Below are positions 62,906 through 64,000 of a DNA stretch of 64,000 nucleotides, piece by piece; within the stretch, counting starts at the first letter, position 1, and each line of letters starts with the position of its first letter. Source of the DNA: an uncultured Bacilli bacterium (GTDB lineage Bacteria > Bacillota_I > Bacilli_A > RF39 > UBA660); NCBI GenBank assembly GCA_944332475.1, contig CALVKA010000005.1, positions 1 to 64,000 of the forward strand, read 5' to 3'. The translations under genes and the position numbers were made by a program. The notes below the pieces were generated by a model, which was not told the origin of the DNA, made no database searches, and saw nothing but the letters and a program-made list of their open reading frames with translations.

Positions 62906-63697
62906 ATTATCATCAGAAGATTCCTCATTTTCTATATTATCAGAAACACTTTCGTTATCTTCCTCATTCTGATTGGTATCATCTTCTTTTTTTGATACAC
63001 TAACTGTTAAAGTAACACTTTCACTATTATCAATTTCTTTTCCAGGACGAATACTTTGTTTTAAAATAACATTTTCCTCCTTATTAGATTCTTTGTAAAC
63101 AAGTTGATAAGAAATACCAGCATGATTTAAGGTATTAATAGCATCCTCTAACATCATACCACGAACGTCAGGAACTTCAACTCTACTATCCAAAACTCCA
63201 ACTGTTAATGTAATAACTGCATTTTCATGAGCCTTACTACCAGCACGCTTGCTTTGTTTAATAACAACACCAACTTCACTTTCATCTGTAGTTAGTTCTT
63301 CTTTTTGTTGATAACTTAATTTTGCTTCATCTAAAATAGCAGTTGCTTCTTCATAAGAATATCCAACAACACTTGGGACTTCAATATTGTTTTCTTGATA
63401 ATAATGATAAGCAAATACACTAGCTATACCAGCTAAAGCAATAACGATAATTAGTAATATAAAAACTAAAAACTTAGAAAAGAAACTAGATTTTTGCTTT
63501 TCAGATGAACCTTTTTCTTTAACAACCTTTGTTTTATATTTAGTTTTTACTTTTTTCTTTACCGTTTTATCCTTTTTAACATGCTTTTTTTCTTTATCTT
63601 TATTACTATTTTTATCTTCATTTAAAAGGCTTGCGCATTTCTTACAATAAATCGCATCCTCTTCATTTTCCGTATAACATTTTGGACATATTTTCAT
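62894..63697 (-). CDS. Zinc-ribbon membrane protein with two PASTA domains
   Basis: 267 aa. An N-terminal zinc ribbon with CPKC (4-7) and CKKC (18-21) is followed by a Lys-rich region (30-72), one transmembrane helix (74-96) and two PASTA repeats (about 103-170 and 171-240; VPSVVGYSYEEATAIL, VPDVRGMMLEDAINTL). The end is acidic. PASTA domains bind muropeptides and normally sit on Ser/Thr kinases or PBPs; here there is a zinc ribbon in place of a kinase. It may be a wall sensor of another kind. Confidence 0.88.
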   Translation of the reverse strand: MKICPKCYTENEEDAIYCKKCASLLNEDKNSNKDKEKKHVKKDKTVKKKVKTKYKTKVVKEKGSSEKQKSSFFSKFLVFILLIIVIALAGIASVFAYHYYQENNIEVPSVVGYSYEEATAILDEAKLSYQQKEELTTDESEVGVVIKQSKRAGSKAHENAVITLTVGVLDSRVEVPDVRGMMLEDAINTLNHAGISYQLVYKESNKEENVILKQSIRPGKEIDNSESVTLTVSVSKKEDDTNQNEEDNESVSDNIENEESSDDNLVQ

Positions 63698-63803
63698 AAT
63701 ATCACCTCACTATATCAATTATAAAACAATTAAATAAAACATACAAACTTGTTATTAAAGAAGAAAAGTGTTATAATATGCGAAAACAAAAGGAGGGGGA
63801 AAT

Positions 63804-64000
63804 ATGTCTATCTTATCAGAACTTGAAACAAATGAAGTTGATGAAAATTTTATAAGAGAATTACATAAAAAATATACTAAACAAGAAATAATAGATTTTA
63901 TTTCCACCTATTTAGAAGAAATAAAAGAAAGAAATGATTTATCTAGTAAAAAACGACAAGAACTTTATACCAAAATAGCAGTGTTTTTATCTACTGTTGA
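63804..64000 (+). CDS. Unknown protein, 5' part (runs off the window)
   Basis: Starts MSILSELETNEVDEN with AGGAGGGGG upstream and TATAAT at 63770. The visible 65 codons are helical and charged, with TKQEIIDFISTYLEE. Not recognised; the rest lies beyond the window. Confidence 0.7.
   Translation, partial: MSILSELETNEVDENFIRELHKKYTKQEIIDFISTYLEEIKERNDLSSKKRQELYTKIAVFLSTV

Noticed and set aside
1-64000. CRISPR arrays, rRNA and tRNA genes
   Set aside because: I saw no evenly spaced repeats with unique spacers and no rRNA or cloverleaf sequence; short or diverged tRNAs cannot be excluded by eye.

Overview
The window is AT-rich DNA from a low-GC Gram-positive (Firmicutes, class Bacilli-like) chromosome. 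Evidence: a Bacillus-type S10-spc-alpha ribosomal gene order ending in rplQ, strong AGGAGG-type ribosome binding sites, an FtsK/SpoIIIE-type EssC protein, SpoIID-, CwlD- and lysozyme-like wall enzymes, and no outer-membrane genes. RpmD (L30) is missing between rpsE and rplO, as in some reduced Bacilli/Mollicutes relatives; an uncultured gut lineage near Erysipelotrichia/RF39 is my guess, not something the sequence proves.

Layout. 1-13400: 28 co-directional genes from the 3' end of rplC through secY-adk-map-infA-rpmJ-rpsM-rpsK-rpoA-rplQ. 13500-19200: an SDR oxidoreductase, two degenerate EcfA-like ABC ATPases at the place where ecfA1-ecfA2-ecfT normally sits (no ecfT), truA, two unknown genes and rplM-rpsI with a probable L13 leader RNA. 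19200-22850: a holin-like/M23 peptidase pair, a ZIP metal transporter, a CwlD-like amidase and a PHP phosphoesterase. 23000-28340: a stripped-down type VIIb secretion locus (essC, an EsaB/YukD-like ubiquitin fold, two tiny helical proteins). 28340-37500: SpoIID-like protein with a lost catalytic residue, zinc phospholipase C-like protein, Abi_2 HEPN protein, HtrA protease, CorA, an ABC exporter and a CcdA-TlpA fusion. 37600-47200: lysozyme and LysM-amidase genes, the amidase split by a 6.68 kb serine-recombinase element that carries a DpnII-type restriction-modification system and two uncharacterised genes. 47200-64000: GntR-controlled ABC exporter, redox genes, radical SAM protein, Ca2+ P-type ATPase, FkbM methyltransferase, ArsR regulator, NagZ-like glycosidase, a Cd/Zn efflux operon with twin operators, a PurA paralogue with an altered active site, a short UvrD-like helicase and a PASTA protein.

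How it fits together. The first 19 kb is core translation. Much of the rest concerns the envelope: wall hydrolases, export, thiol redox at the membrane and metal homeostasis. The clearest mobile unit is the defence element inside the amidase gene. Its ends can be read to the base: removing it at a GG dinucleotide rebuilds a four-LysM amidase in frame, and joining its ends gives a near-perfect palindromic attP. The element's five-gene run (HEPN-like protein, unknown protein, dpnM, dpnA, dpnB) is the best candidate here for an undescribed compound defence system. Other unusual items are the complementary half-dead ABC ATPase pair, the PurA paralogue with Ser at the catalytic Asp position, and the minimal EssC locus.
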